Source: Bacteroidota bacterium (GTDB lineage Bacteria > Bacteroidota > Ignavibacteria > Ignavibacteriales > Ignavibacteriaceae). From it: a DNA stretch of 64,000 bases. Numbering within the stretch: the first letter of the stretch is position 1; every line of letters starts with the position of its first letter. The stretch is taken from positions 5,894 through 69,893 of the forward strand of contig JAKAGZ010000008.1 of assembly GCA_021815365.1 (NCBI GenBank), read 5' to 3'. The position numbers and the translations under genes are program-made. Positions 52,557-61,320 of this stretch are shown here, piece after piece. A model generated the notes under the pieces. That model was given only the letters and a program-made list of their open reading frames with translations, had not been told where the DNA came from and ran no database searches.

Positions 52557-54095
52557 CTATTTTAACAATATTAATTTTTTGCTGAACGAGTATCCTCCCG
52601 ACCTTAGTGCGTAAATGTAAACACCGCTTGCAAGATTTTTTGCAGAAAAGTTCACTGTGTATTCACCTGCAAGCTTTTCTCCATCAACCAGGGTCTGAAC
52701 TTTCCTGCCAAGCAGATCATAAACATTAAGAGAAACATAAGAGCGCTTTGGAATTGAATATTTTATAATTGTTGTCGGATTAAACGGGTTCGGATAATTC
52801 TGGAAAAGCTTGTATTCAGATGGAGTAATATTTAGATTTTTCTCCACTCCTGAAACTGTTGTGTCTCCGTATACTTTTCCATCTATTACTGCTCCAACAA
52901 GGCTTTCATACCCTCCATCAAATGTTTCAGAACTTAAGCCTAGTCCTTTTGTAAAAGAATGCCCTGAGTAAGTGAGATCGGGATAAAGAAAGTAATATAT
53001 CCCTGCATAGCTTTTATCATCATATCTGTAAAAAGCAATGGATGAAAATCTAGTAAATGTATCACCAAGACAAGAACTAAATTTATATTTAATATTTGAA
53101 CTTGAATCAACAGAGTTCCAGCCCAAAACAGCAGCCGTTGTATTATCTACTCTTTCAAGATAATATCCTTTCCCAGGATAAGGTCCTCCATAACTTTCAT
53201 AATATAACATTGTATAAATATTATTATCCTGCATTAAAGTGTCTTTCACTGCCCAGACATACCTGGTCGTTTCAAATTGGCCCCTATCCTCACTTCCTTT
53301 ATACTTCCAGAAATCGCCGATATGTAAAGGATAGAATTCTCTCCAATCTATCTTTTGCCTCTTTGCCAGCAGGTATCCGAAAGTGGAATCATTTATCACT
53401 GCGCCGAAGAAACTCCCTTCCGGCAAATCAGGGCTTATATTTATATCGCCCTTATAATACGCCAACCCGAAATCCTGTATGACGCTAACCTTCCGTTTAA
53501 TTACCCCTGCGGAATCTATCAATCCAAAATCTATTGCGCTATGAAGGCTTCCAAACCCTTTGACAGTATATTTATTCAGTATTATCCACATATAACCGGG
53601 ATATTGGGATGAATAGACCTGACCTGAATCTTTGCTGAAATCATATAGTAGGTTATCAGCATTATTATAGAAGATGTAGATATTCCCGCTCGTATCCTTT
53701 CTGAGATATTCGTAACGCGGAGGTTCATTTACGCTGTTTGCACATTTCGACCACCTGATGATCTTGTAGGTTTTTCCGTTTGACATTAGAGTATCTCTAA
53801 GAACTTCACTAATAACAGAAAAATTTAATCCAGGATAATTTCCTGCAGAAGTTCTGAGAACAGTAGTGTCCTGCTGGATATATTCAACATAGTCGCTGTT
53901 TTTTAATGGATAAAAATCAGGCAGTCCCATTTGCTTGTTTAGCTGAAAAGGACTATCGCTTTTTTGAAAAGGTTTGTTCTCTTTATTATGAAGATTTAAC
54001 GGCAGATGGTTCTGTGGAAAAGCAGCCATTTGCATCACTGCTGTATTAAGGATAATAAACAGGTAATATTTTCTGAGGAAGGAGGCAATGCTCAT
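52557..54095 (-). CDS. T9SS-secreted protein of unknown function
   Basis: 512 residues with signal peptide (YYLFIILNTAVMQMAAFPQ) and a C-terminal sorting domain (YKLFQNYPNPFNPTT; YVSLNVYDLLGRKVQTLV; GVYIYALRSGGYSFSKKLILLK). The core consists of two similar beta-rich halves: FYPLKNSDYVEYIQQDTT with SNGKTYKIIRW, and FYPLHIGDFWKYKGSEDRG with DNNIYTMLYYES. This duplication of a 'FYPL..GD.W.Y' unit is common in extracellular proteins of the group. No catalytic motif seen. A second tail copy follows the TAG stop. Confidence 0.88.
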   Translation of the reverse strand: MSIASFLRKYYLFIILNTAVMQMAAFPQNHLPLNLHNKENKPFQKSDSPFQLNKQMGLPDFYPLKNSDYVEYIQQDTTVLRTSAGNYPGLNFSVISEVLRDTLMSNGKTYKIIRWSKCANSVNEPPRYEYLRKDTSGNIYIFYNNADNLLYDFSKDSGQVYSSQYPGYMWIILNKYTVKGFGSLHSAIDFGLIDSAGVIKRKVSVIQDFGLAYYKGDINISPDLPEGSFFGAVINDSTFGYLLAKRQKIDWREFYPLHIGDFWKYKGSEDRGQFETTRYVWAVKDTLMQDNNIYTMLYYESYGGPYPGKGYYLERVDNTTAAVLGWNSVDSSSNIKYKFSSCLGDTFTRFSSIAFYRYDDKSYAGIYYFLYPDLTYSGHSFTKGLGLSSETFDGGYESLVGAVIDGKVYGDTTVSGVEKNLNITPSEYKLFQNYPNPFNPTTIIKYSIPKRSYVSLNVYDLLGRKVQTLVDGEKLAGEYTVNFSAKNLASGVYIYALRSGGYSFSKKLILLK

Positions 54096-54507
54096 AAGTG
54101 ACCACCTAATAATTAAAAATTATTCCCGCTCTTCTTAGGGGTTGTCTTTTAGAGAAGAAGTGAATGAAAATCCAACTCCCTTTTTGCTGATTGAAAATAA
54201 GTAATATTTTTTTTTCTTGTCAATAGGGAAAGGGAATTTTCATTCACGGAAACGGGATAGATCGGATTGGTATAGATCGCACATAAGAAATCCCAGGCTT
54301 TTTATTTTATTTGAGCAATGAACTCATTATTTTATAATATGTTGATATTTTAAATTTTGTTTATGTTGTTCAGTTAAGTATAAGCTGTCAGAACATTATT
54401 ATTTGTACTTAAGATATTTTCAGACTATGCTTGATCCTTGCGAATTAATTACCCCTAAAAAGGTTTTAGTAAATTAATCTGATAAAAATTTCAGAGGAGA
54501 ATTTATT
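54096..54507. other. Divergent intergenic region with a long inverted repeat
   Basis: 412 bases between the T9SS gene and the transhydrogenase operon, holding both promoters. The only clear structure is the inverted repeat at 54160-54247: GTGAATGAAAAT (54160-54171) pairs with ATTTTCATTCAC (54236-54247), and TCCCTTT with AAAGGGA inside. No gene is seen. Confidence 0.6.
54160..54247. repeat. Inverted repeat in the divergent region
   Basis: Twelve-base perfect outer arms and an inner TCCCTTT/AAAGGGA pair enclose an AT-rich loop with a run of nine or more T. It is 65 bases upstream of the T9SS gene start. It might be an operator, an RNA hairpin or another mobile palindrome. Confidence 0.55.
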
Positions 54508-55653
54508 GTGATTATAGCTGTACCAAGAGAAATCCTGCCGGGTGAAAACAGGGTTGCAATCGTTCCCGATGTAATTTCAAAATATGTTAAAGCCGGGTTT
54601 GAAATTCATATAGAAAAAAATGCAGGGCTTAATGCCGGCTTTACTGATGAAAAATATTCTGCGGCTGGCGCAAAAATAATTGAAAGTGTAACCGATCTTT
54701 ATTCCGGTGCTGATATTGTCCTTAAAGTTCAGAGACCACTTGAGCACCCAGAGCTAAAGAAAAACGAGATTGATCTGATTAAAGGGGGAACTTTACTGAT
54801 AACTTTCCTATACCCGCTTTTCCATTTCGAGCTTGCAAAAAAATGCGCAGACAAAGGAATAAATGTTATTTCGATGGATATGATTCCGCGCACAACGCTT
54901 GCGCAGAAAATGGATGCGCTCAGTTCACAGGCGAGCATTGCCGGTTACAAGAGTGTAATAATGTGTGCAAATGAACTCGGGAAAATCTTTCCTTTGATGA
55001 TGACTGCTGCCGGTACTATTCAGCCGGCAAAGGTTGTTATAATGGGAGCGGGAGTTGCCGGTCTGCAGGCTTTAGGAACTGCAAAAAGATTAGGGGCTGT
55101 AGTTGAGGTTTCTGATGTGCGTCCTGCCGTTAAAGAAGAAGTTCAATCTCTCGGCGGTAAATTTATTGAAGTGGAGACTGATTCTTCTATGCAGGATGCC
55201 GGCGGCTATGCCAAAGAGGCTTCGGAAGAATTTTTGAAAAAGCAAAAAGAATTAATTTTCAAGCACGTTACTGAAGCAGATATTGTAATTACTACCGCAT
55301 TAGTGCCAGGTAAAAAAGCTCCTGTGCTTGTTACCGAAGAGATGGTTAAAAATATGAGACCGGGCAGTGTTGTGCTGGATATGGCAGTCGAGTTCGGCGG
55401 AAATTGTGAAGTTAGTGAAAAAGGAAAAACTGTTAAGAAGCATGGGGTTAAGATTATCGGTGAACCAAATCTGCCAAGCCTTGTCCCGACACATTCAAGC
55501 GAAGTTTATGCGAAAAATTTATTGGGGCTCGTTACATATATCAGTAAAGAGGGGAAAGTGGAGCTTGATCCTGCAAATGAAATAGTAAAAGGCTCGCTGA
55601 TAACTTATAAGGGGGAAGTGGTCCACCCAAGAATCAAAGAACTTCTTAAATAA
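54508..55653 (+). CDS. pntAA: NAD(P) transhydrogenase subunit alpha, part 1
   Basis: 381 residues, the NAD(H)-binding domain I. It opens IAVPREILPGENRVAIVPD; VVIMGAGVAGLQALGTAKRLGA is the Rossmann loop, and VVEVSDVRPAVKEEVQSLGG and AEFGGNCEVS-type (VEFGGNCEVS) motifs follow. The start is GTG after AGAGGAG. It is encoded separately from the membrane part, as in Rhodospirillum-type three-subunit enzymes. The complex couples hydride transfer from NADH to NADP with proton inflow. Confidence 0.95.
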   Translation: MIIAVPREILPGENRVAIVPDVISKYVKAGFEIHIEKNAGLNAGFTDEKYSAAGAKIIESVTDLYSGADIVLKVQRPLEHPELKKNEIDLIKGGTLLITFLYPLFHFELAKKCADKGINVISMDMIPRTTLAQKMDALSSQASIAGYKSVIMCANELGKIFPLMMTAAGTIQPAKVVIMGAGVAGLQALGTAKRLGAVVEVSDVRPAVKEEVQSLGGKFIEVETDSSMQDAGGYAKEASEEFLKKQKELIFKHVTEADIVITTALVPGKKAPVLVTEEMVKNMRPGSVVLDMAVEFGGNCEVSEKGKTVKKHGVKIIGEPNLPSLVPTHSSEVYAKNLLGLVTYISKEGKVELDPANEIVKGSLITYKGEVVHPRIKELLK

Positions 55654-55678
55654 AAAAAATTAAGACAGGAGTTTAATA

Positions 55679-56065
55679 ATGTTAAGTAAAACAAAAATTC
55701 TGCTGCTAGTAAATTTTATCCTGACGCCGGTAATTGTACTTGCTTCCGATGGTCAGCCGGCGGCGAATCAGTCAACTGATTTCGTTTCAATGCTGTTTGT
55801 TTTTATGCTTGCAACTTTTATCGGGCTGGGAGTTATCACACGTGTCTCAAGACTTCTTCACACTCCTTTAATGTCTATTACCAATGCAATCTCTGCAATT
55901 GCTGTAGTCGGTTCTCTGATTCTTACCGGTCACGACTATCCTACATATATTACAATACTCGGAGCGGTTGCTCTCTTTGCTTCAATGACAAATATAGTGA
56001 GCGGGTTTCTCATTACAGACAGGATGCTGAAGATGTTCAAGACTAAGGAGACAAAAAAATCATGA
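55679..56065 (+). CDS. pntAB: NAD(P) transhydrogenase subunit alpha, part 2 (membrane)
   Basis: 128 residues: a short N-terminal leader, then three transmembrane helices. VFMLATFIGLGVITRVSRLLHTPLMS, TNAISAIAVVGSLIL and TNIVSGFLITDRMLKMF are the domain II alpha helices. It overlaps pntB by ATGA and follows pntAA by 25 bases. The initial segment LLLVNFILTPVIVLA could be a fourth hydrophobic stretch or a cleaved signal. Confidence 0.93.
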   Translation: MLSKTKILLLVNFILTPVIVLASDGQPAANQSTDFVSMLFVFMLATFIGLGVITRVSRLLHTPLMSITNAISAIAVVGSLILTGHDYPTYITILGAVALFASMTNIVSGFLITDRMLKMFKTKETKKS

Positions 56066-57453
56066 TTACCACTGTCGTTCAGTTTGCATACATAATTGCT
56101 ACAGGTCTTTTTGTCTTTTCACTTCACTGGATGAAAGATCCAAAAACAGCGCGCCGCGGCGTCTTTGCTGGTGTAACGGCGATGGCTGTTGCAATACTCA
56201 GCACCATGCTTGAACCCGGGATCGTAAACTGGGAATGGATTGCTGTTGCAATTGCTTTCGGCTTTATTGTTGGCATCCCTTTATCACTTGTACCATTGAC
56301 TGCTGTTCCGCAGCGAACCGCACTTTCACATTCTTTCGGCGGTCTTGCGGCAGGTCTCGTAGGAACTGCAAAATATTATCTGTGGCTTAACGAAGGTCCT
56401 GAAAATCTTTCATCATTCAGGATGATCGCAATTATTGCTGAAATAATTTTAGGCTTCCTTACTTTTACCGGAAGTCTTCTGGCGGCAGGAAAACTACAGG
56501 AGATTAAATGGATCCCGCAGCGCCCTGTTACTTACAGGTTTCAAAATTTTATTAATATCGGGTTGTTGGCTGTAGCAGTAATTTTAGGAATACTTCTCAT
56601 CATAAATCCTGTTGAGTATGAATTTCTTTTTCCTGTGATAATTTTTCTCGCAGCGCTTTTTGGTGTGCTGTTGATAATACCCATCGGTGGTGCGGATATG
56701 CCGACTGTGATTTCACTTCTTAACTCTTATGCTGGGCTATCGGCAGTTGCAATGGGTTTTGTACTTGATAATAAATTATTGGTTACTGCAGGTGCTCTTG
56801 ATGGTTCTTCAGGTTTGATCCTTTCAATAATTATGTGCAGAGCAATGAACCGATCATTTACCAATGTACTGTTCGGAGCTTTTGGACAGGTTCAGAAAGC
56901 AAAAGCCGGCGTTGAGCAGCGTTCAGCCAAAACTGAAACTTTCGAAGGCGCCGCACAGATCCTGGAACAGGCTAATAAAGTTGTAATTGTTCCTGGCTAC
57001 GGCATGGCTGTAGCGCAGGCGCAGTACAGGATAAGGGAATTATATGATCTGCTTACAAAACTTGGTGTGGATGTAAAATTTGCTATTCACCCCGTTGCCG
57101 GAAGAATGCCCGGGCATATGAATGTTCTTCTTGCAGAAGCAAAAATTCCTTATGAACAATTAGTTGAGATGGATGATATTAATCCTGATATGCCACAGGT
57201 CGATGTCGTTATTGTTGTTGGTGCAAATGATGTTGTTAACCCTGCTGCAAGGACAGATAAAGGGAGTCCGATTTACGGCATGCCGATCATTGATGCCGAT
57301 AAAGCAAAAATGTGTTTTGCAATAAAGCGTTCGATGAACCCAGGCTTTGCCGGAATAGAAAATGAGCTTTATTATTCAGATCATACCTTTATGCTTTTCG
57401 GTGATGCGAAAGACGTAATTGGGAAATTGGTTGCTGAGTTGAAGAATCTATAG
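56062..57453 (+). CDS. pntB: NAD(P) transhydrogenase subunit beta
   Basis: 463 residues: about eight transmembrane helices (proton channel, domain II) and then the soluble NADP-binding domain III from about residue 285. GYGMAVAQAQYRIRELYDLL is the NADP loop, followed by FAIHPVAGRMPGHMNVLLAEA and VVIVVGANDVVNPAA. Full length, last gene of the three-gene operon. It links NADH/NADPH balance to the proton gradient. Confidence 0.96.
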   Translation: MITTVVQFAYIIATGLFVFSLHWMKDPKTARRGVFAGVTAMAVAILSTMLEPGIVNWEWIAVAIAFGFIVGIPLSLVPLTAVPQRTALSHSFGGLAAGLVGTAKYYLWLNEGPENLSSFRMIAIIAEIILGFLTFTGSLLAAGKLQEIKWIPQRPVTYRFQNFINIGLLAVAVILGILLIINPVEYEFLFPVIIFLAALFGVLLIIPIGGADMPTVISLLNSYAGLSAVAMGFVLDNKLLVTAGALDGSSGLILSIIMCRAMNRSFTNVLFGAFGQVQKAKAGVEQRSAKTETFEGAAQILEQANKVVIVPGYGMAVAQAQYRIRELYDLLTKLGVDVKFAIHPVAGRMPGHMNVLLAEAKIPYEQLVEMDDINPDMPQVDVVIVVGANDVVNPAARTDKGSPIYGMPIIDADKAKMCFAIKRSMNPGFAGIENELYYSDHTFMLFGDAKDVIGKLVAELKNL

Positions 57454-57464
57454 TAAGGAATATT

Positions 57465-57493
57465 GTAGTGACAGGTCTCAGACCTGTCGCTAC
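57465..57493. repeat. GTAG...CTAC palindrome after pntB
   Basis: GTAGTGACAGGTCT and AGACCTGTCGCTAC flank a single C, with one mismatch at the fifth position from each end. The arm length, single-base centre and mismatch position are the same as in 38374-38402. It may serve as a terminator-like structure for pntB. Confidence 0.75.
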
Positions 57494-57566
57494 AACACAA
57501 ATCATCATTTTTAATGTCTTCAAAATCCCTATATTTACTTATAAAATTTTTCTGATTTTAGGGATT

Positions 57567-58277
57567 ATGAAAAAACTGCTGATCGCTTCTCTTTTAATTT
57601 CTTCCTGCAGGCTTTTTGCTCAGAATGAAGTTTATGATTACGGGACATTTTTCCTAACAATCGAAAATACAACCCTTAAAGCTTTCAGACCGGACAGCAC
57701 AATTTTTTACCAGAAAGAATTTTTTCGTCCACAGGATTTTTCTGTTGATCTCGACAGCGATGGGGTAGATGAATTTTTAATTACAGATTACTCACAGACC
57801 AGCGGCAAAAAATTTTATACTTTATACGTTTACTGCACGCTCGATACCTTTTATCTTGTTGATTCAGTATTTTCTGGTTTGATGGAACCTTACCAGGTGA
57901 TTTCCAACGAGCTTAAAACGACTCTCCTCGCAACAGGTAACCCGGATTTTGATTCGTTGAACAGCAGCGATTCATTATTTTTTCTTCCGCTTAATTTCTG
58001 GAAATATGAAGAAGGAGGGTTATTCCTTGCAAATGCATCAGTTTATGACCTGTTTATTTCCGAAAATGATGACATTATTGATTTCATAGAAAATTTTTAT
58101 TTGCGCAGTGGTGCATCCTGCACTTCTTCTTCTGTAATAAAGGCTGCTATTGCATCGGCTTTTATAAATTATTTTAATGCAGGAGAAAAATCGTTTGCCG
58201 CCAAATTCCTGAAAAAATATTACCTGTGTCCAGACGCCGAAGATTTTAAAAACAAAATTTTAAGACTTTTGAAATGA
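57567..58277 (+). CDS. Hypothetical secreted protein
   Basis: 236 residues from ATG 57567 (MKKLLIASLLISSCRLFAQ is a signal peptide, possibly with a lipid-attachment Cys at 14 of SSC); AGGGA lies just before. The longer ORF from 57468 runs through a palindrome and is rejected. The body contains an FG-GAP-like segment (FSVDLDSDGVDEFLITDYS), suggesting a single integrin-like calcium loop. The 3' end overlaps the next ORF region by ATGA at 58274, which may be a second start of the DUF5103 gene. Confidence 0.7.
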   Translation: MKKLLIASLLISSCRLFAQNEVYDYGTFFLTIENTTLKAFRPDSTIFYQKEFFRPQDFSVDLDSDGVDEFLITDYSQTSGKKFYTLYVYCTLDTFYLVDSVFSGLMEPYQVISNELKTTLLATGNPDFDSLNSSDSLFFLPLNFWKYEEGGLFLANASVYDLFISENDDIIDFIENFYLRSGASCTSSSVIKAAIASAFINYFNAGEKSFAAKFLKKYYLCPDAEDFKNKILRLLK

Positions 58278-58318
58278 AATTTATCAACAACGTTTTTGAA
58301 ATGATAAAGGAGACCCTT

Positions 58319-59551
58319 TTGAGAAAAGTTTTTTTAATTCCCTTGCTGATTGCCCTTTCCTCCATAAATCTCTTACCACAGAATGTACAAGTTAAAAGTC
58401 TGAAGTATTATCGGGGAGCAGATCAAACCAGTTTCCCGATTGTATTCTTCGGGGGAGGGGAGGGAAATCATCTTACTATTGAATTTGATGTAGCTTCGGA
58501 ACACATACCTGATATGGATATTGTTTTCCGATTTTGCGACAGGAACTGGAAGCCTTATGATAATTTATTTCTTGCGAACTTTGGCAAGAACGTTGCAAGG
58601 AATGTGCCTCTCGAATTTCTACCGGTTACCGTCAATGAAGCACATTATCACTTTATAGGGATATTTCCTGAAGAGAATGTCGAATTCCCTTTCTCCGGCA
58701 ACTGGATGTTTTTTGTAACTGATGCACTGGATACTTCGGTTGTTTATGGGTCCGGAAAATTTTATGTGGTTAATAATATTATAGCAGTGCACGATACACT
58801 TAAAAACGAAACACTTGAAGGAGGTCATTACTTTCCGAACGAGCTTGGAAAGGTTTTTAATATCACAACAAATTTTTATCTCAGTGAAAAGCTTTTCCCG
58901 GCTTATGTCAATAATGTTACAATAATTGAAAACAGGAAACTGGATTACCCGATTGTTATAGACAGAAGTTTTAATACAAACACAAGACAGTTTTACTGGG
59001 ACGCTGACAGGAAATTTACTTTTATTGCAAGGGATATCCGCCCCGGCAATGAATACCGCCAGGTTGATCTCAGGGACATAAATAAATTTAATTCTGTAAA
59101 TGTAAGAGCACAGTTTGATGGGTTAGAATATTCGAGATTTTTTAAAGAAGGACCGAGAGACCATAACGGCGGTTCGATTATTGACTATTTTAAAAATCAG
59201 AATTCAATTTACTTGAATGTTACTTTTTCAATTCGTCCGCCCGACAAAGTTTACGGTGATGTTTTCCTGGTCGGCGCTTTTAACAACTGGGAACTTTCAC
59301 CCGATTACAGGATGGATTACAATGACGGAATTTTTTCGAAGACCATCCAGCTCAAACGCGGGGTTTATGATTACCAGTATGTTGTTGCAGATTATCAGAA
59401 TGGTAAGATAAAGAATCCTGACTGGTATATTCTCGAAGGCAATAGCTGGGATACAACTGACGAATATAATATTTTCGTTTATTACGAAGAGCCGACTTAC
59501 GGCGGTTATGATAGAATTATAGGCTATTCAAGAATCATAAGCAGAAGATAA
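58319..59551 (+). CDS. DUF5103 secreted protein
   Basis: About 410 residues. Start TTG 58319 is chosen because AAGGAG (58307-58312) stands six bases upstream and the peptide RKVFLIPLLIALSSINLLPQ is a signal sequence; an ATG at 58274 that overlaps the upstream gene is the alternative. The body is DUF5103-like: VKSLKYYRGADQTSFPIVFFG, DIVFRFCDRNWKPYDN, HYHFIGIFPEENV, NGGSIIDYFKNQNS. A C-terminal immunoglobulin-like unit with VFLVGAFNNWELSPDYRM resembles AMPK/CBM48 glycogen-binding folds. DUF5103 proteins are widely conserved in Bacteroidota and of unknown function. Confidence 0.88.
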   Translation: MRKVFLIPLLIALSSINLLPQNVQVKSLKYYRGADQTSFPIVFFGGGEGNHLTIEFDVASEHIPDMDIVFRFCDRNWKPYDNLFLANFGKNVARNVPLEFLPVTVNEAHYHFIGIFPEENVEFPFSGNWMFFVTDALDTSVVYGSGKFYVVNNIIAVHDTLKNETLEGGHYFPNELGKVFNITTNFYLSEKLFPAYVNNVTIIENRKLDYPIVIDRSFNTNTRQFYWDADRKFTFIARDIRPGNEYRQVDLRDINKFNSVNVRAQFDGLEYSRFFKEGPRDHNGGSIIDYFKNQNSIYLNVTFSIRPPDKVYGDVFLVGAFNNWELSPDYRMDYNDGIFSKTIQLKRGVYDYQYVVADYQNGKIKNPDWYILEGNSWDTTDEYNIFVYYEEPTYGGYDRIIGYSRIISRR

Positions 59552-60541
59552 ATGAACAAATTAAAAGTTGGTGTTATAGGCGCCGGCCACCTTGGAAGGC
59601 TCCATACAAAAATGCTGAATCATATTTCCGCTTGTGAGCTTGCAGGGATTTATGATATAAACCACGAGCGCGCCAGAATTGTTTCCGGTGAATTTAAAGT
59701 AAAGTCTTTTACATCTCTTGATGAGCTTCTTAATTTAGTTGATGCTGTTTCGATAGCTGCAACAACAAGTGCTCATTATGAGCTGGCAAAAAAGTGTTTT
59801 GAAAAAAATATTCACGTTTTTATTGAAAAGCCTATCACTGCTTCGATAACCCAGGCTGAAGAAATTGTTCAGATCGCTGCTGATAAAAAACTAAAACTGC
59901 AGGTAGGGCATATTGAAAGATTTAACCCCGCACTTATTTCACTTGAAAAATTTATTGTTCAGCCGATGTTTATACAGACTGACAGGCTTTCACAGTTCAA
60001 TCCAAGGGGTACAGATGTTGCAGTTGTACTCGATCTGATGATCCACGATATAGATATAATTTTAAGCCTCGTAAAAGATGATGTTAAAAATATTGAAGCG
60101 AGCGGCGTTGCTGTAGTCTCAGATACTATTGATATTGCAAATGCACGTATACAGTTCAGAAATGGCGCTGTTGCAAACGTAACAGCGAGCAGAATTTCAC
60201 AGAAGAAGATGAGGAAGATGAGAATTTTTCAGAAGGATAATTATATCGCCCTGGATTTTATCACAGGCGTTTCAGAGGTCTATCGTTTAATTCCTCTTGA
60301 CGAAAAAGTAAATTCTTCTGCAATCTCTTTCGGTGAGATCGGCATTGGCGAACGCAAAAAGAGAGTCGTTTACGAGCAGCCGGAAATAAAAGAGATTAAT
60401 GCCTTGAAATATGAGCTTGAACTTTTTATTGACTCAGTGCTGAATGATAAGCAGCCGGTTGTATCGGGCAGTGAAGGGCTGAAGGCTTTGAAAGTTGCAG
60501 ATATTATTCTGAAAAAAATTGAAGAATCAAAAATCATCTAA
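59552..60541 (+). CDS. Gfo/Idh/MocA family oxidoreductase
   Basis: 329 residues, starting directly after the DUF5103 stop. VGVIGAGHLGRLHTKML is the NAD(P) loop. The EKP motif stands in VFIEKPITAS, and QVGHIERFNP follows. Substrate likely a sugar, or a nucleotide-sugar, but undefined. Tight spacing makes co-transcription with DUF5103 likely. The sequences VLDLMIHDIDIILSLV and VTASRISQKKMRKMRIF are typical of the sub-group found near lipid A or cell-surface genes in Bacteroidota. Confidence 0.92.
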   Translation: MNKLKVGVIGAGHLGRLHTKMLNHISACELAGIYDINHERARIVSGEFKVKSFTSLDELLNLVDAVSIAATTSAHYELAKKCFEKNIHVFIEKPITASITQAEEIVQIAADKKLKLQVGHIERFNPALISLEKFIVQPMFIQTDRLSQFNPRGTDVAVVLDLMIHDIDIILSLVKDDVKNIEASGVAVVSDTIDIANARIQFRNGAVANVTASRISQKKMRKMRIFQKDNYIALDFITGVSEVYRLIPLDEKVNSSAISFGEIGIGERKKRVVYEQPEIKEINALKYELELFIDSVLNDKQPVVSGSEGLKALKVADIILKKIEESKII

Positions 60542-60605
60542 AAAACGAAATGAATCCTTAGTAGTAGTTTCTACGTCATAAGATTTTGCCCAAAATCCAA
60601 AAGAA

Positions 60606-60651
60606 ATCAGAGGTCAGAAGTCAGTCTAACCACTGACCTCAGACTTCTGAT
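60606..60651. repeat. Imperfect inverted repeat with GGTCAGAAGTCAG units
   Basis: ATCAGAGGTCAGAAGTCAG on the left and CTGACCTCAGACTTCTGAT on the right form an imperfect palindrome. A further small stem CCGGC/GCCGG follows at 60665-60678. These lie in the gap between the oxidoreductase and the LEA-like gene. Confidence 0.5.
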
Positions 60652-60708
60652 CTCTTATTTTGATTCCGGCTATGCCGGTTTAGATTATTCAGGAGTGCTA
60701 AAAGTTTC

Positions 60709-61320
60709 ATGAAAAAGAAAATTATTATAACATTACTTTTCTTACTTACAGTTTCAGGATTGAACTGCAGCATTTTTAAGACGATTACCAATCTCTCAAG
60801 ACTTCAATTCAGAATTGGTTCTGCTGTTGATTTCAGGTTAGCAGGAATTTCCCTGGCAGGCAAAAGAAGCATTAAGGATTTTTCTTCATTCGAAGTATTA
60901 AAACTGTCCTCTGCATTTGTAAGGAACTCATTGCCGTTAACTTTTACTTTAAATATCGAAGCAAGAAATCCAAATGACGGAACGGGCGGTTATCCAAGGA
61001 CAAACGCTGCTGTCATTTCCTTTCCCTGGAAACTTTTTGTTGATGATAAAGAAACCGTAACAGGAAATTTAGGTTCGGAAGTTATTGTCCCTGGCACCGG
61101 CGAAGTTTCAACGATTCCTTTAACAGTTAACCTTGATCTTGTCCGGTTCTTTAAGAATAAAGATTATGAGGGAATAATTAACCTTGCTCTGAATCTTGCA
61201 AGGCTGGGAAACTCACCGTCGAAACTTACTTTGTATGCTCAACCTACTGTCAAAACAGAAATCGGAAATATTACTTATCCCGATGAAATTAAAATTGTAA
61301 ACCTGGAGTATTCTCAATGA
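60709..61320 (+). CDS. LEA type-2-like lipoprotein
   Basis: 203 residues, lipobox SGLNCS at the leader end. SLPLTFTLNIEARNPNDGTGGYPRTNAAVISFPWKLFVDD and a following VPGTGEVSTIPLTVNLDLV correspond to the LEA14/WHy beta-sandwich found in bacterial envelope lipoproteins. Function is unknown; such proteins may bind lipids. It overlaps the ROK gene by ATGA, so the two are coupled. Confidence 0.85.
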   Translation: MKKKIIITLLFLLTVSGLNCSIFKTITNLSRLQFRIGSAVDFRLAGISLAGKRSIKDFSSFEVLKLSSAFVRNSLPLTFTLNIEARNPNDGTGGYPRTNAAVISFPWKLFVDDKETVTGNLGSEVIVPGTGEVSTIPLTVNLDLVRFFKNKDYEGIINLALNLARLGNSPSKLTLYAQPTVKTEIGNITYPDEIKIVNLEYSQ

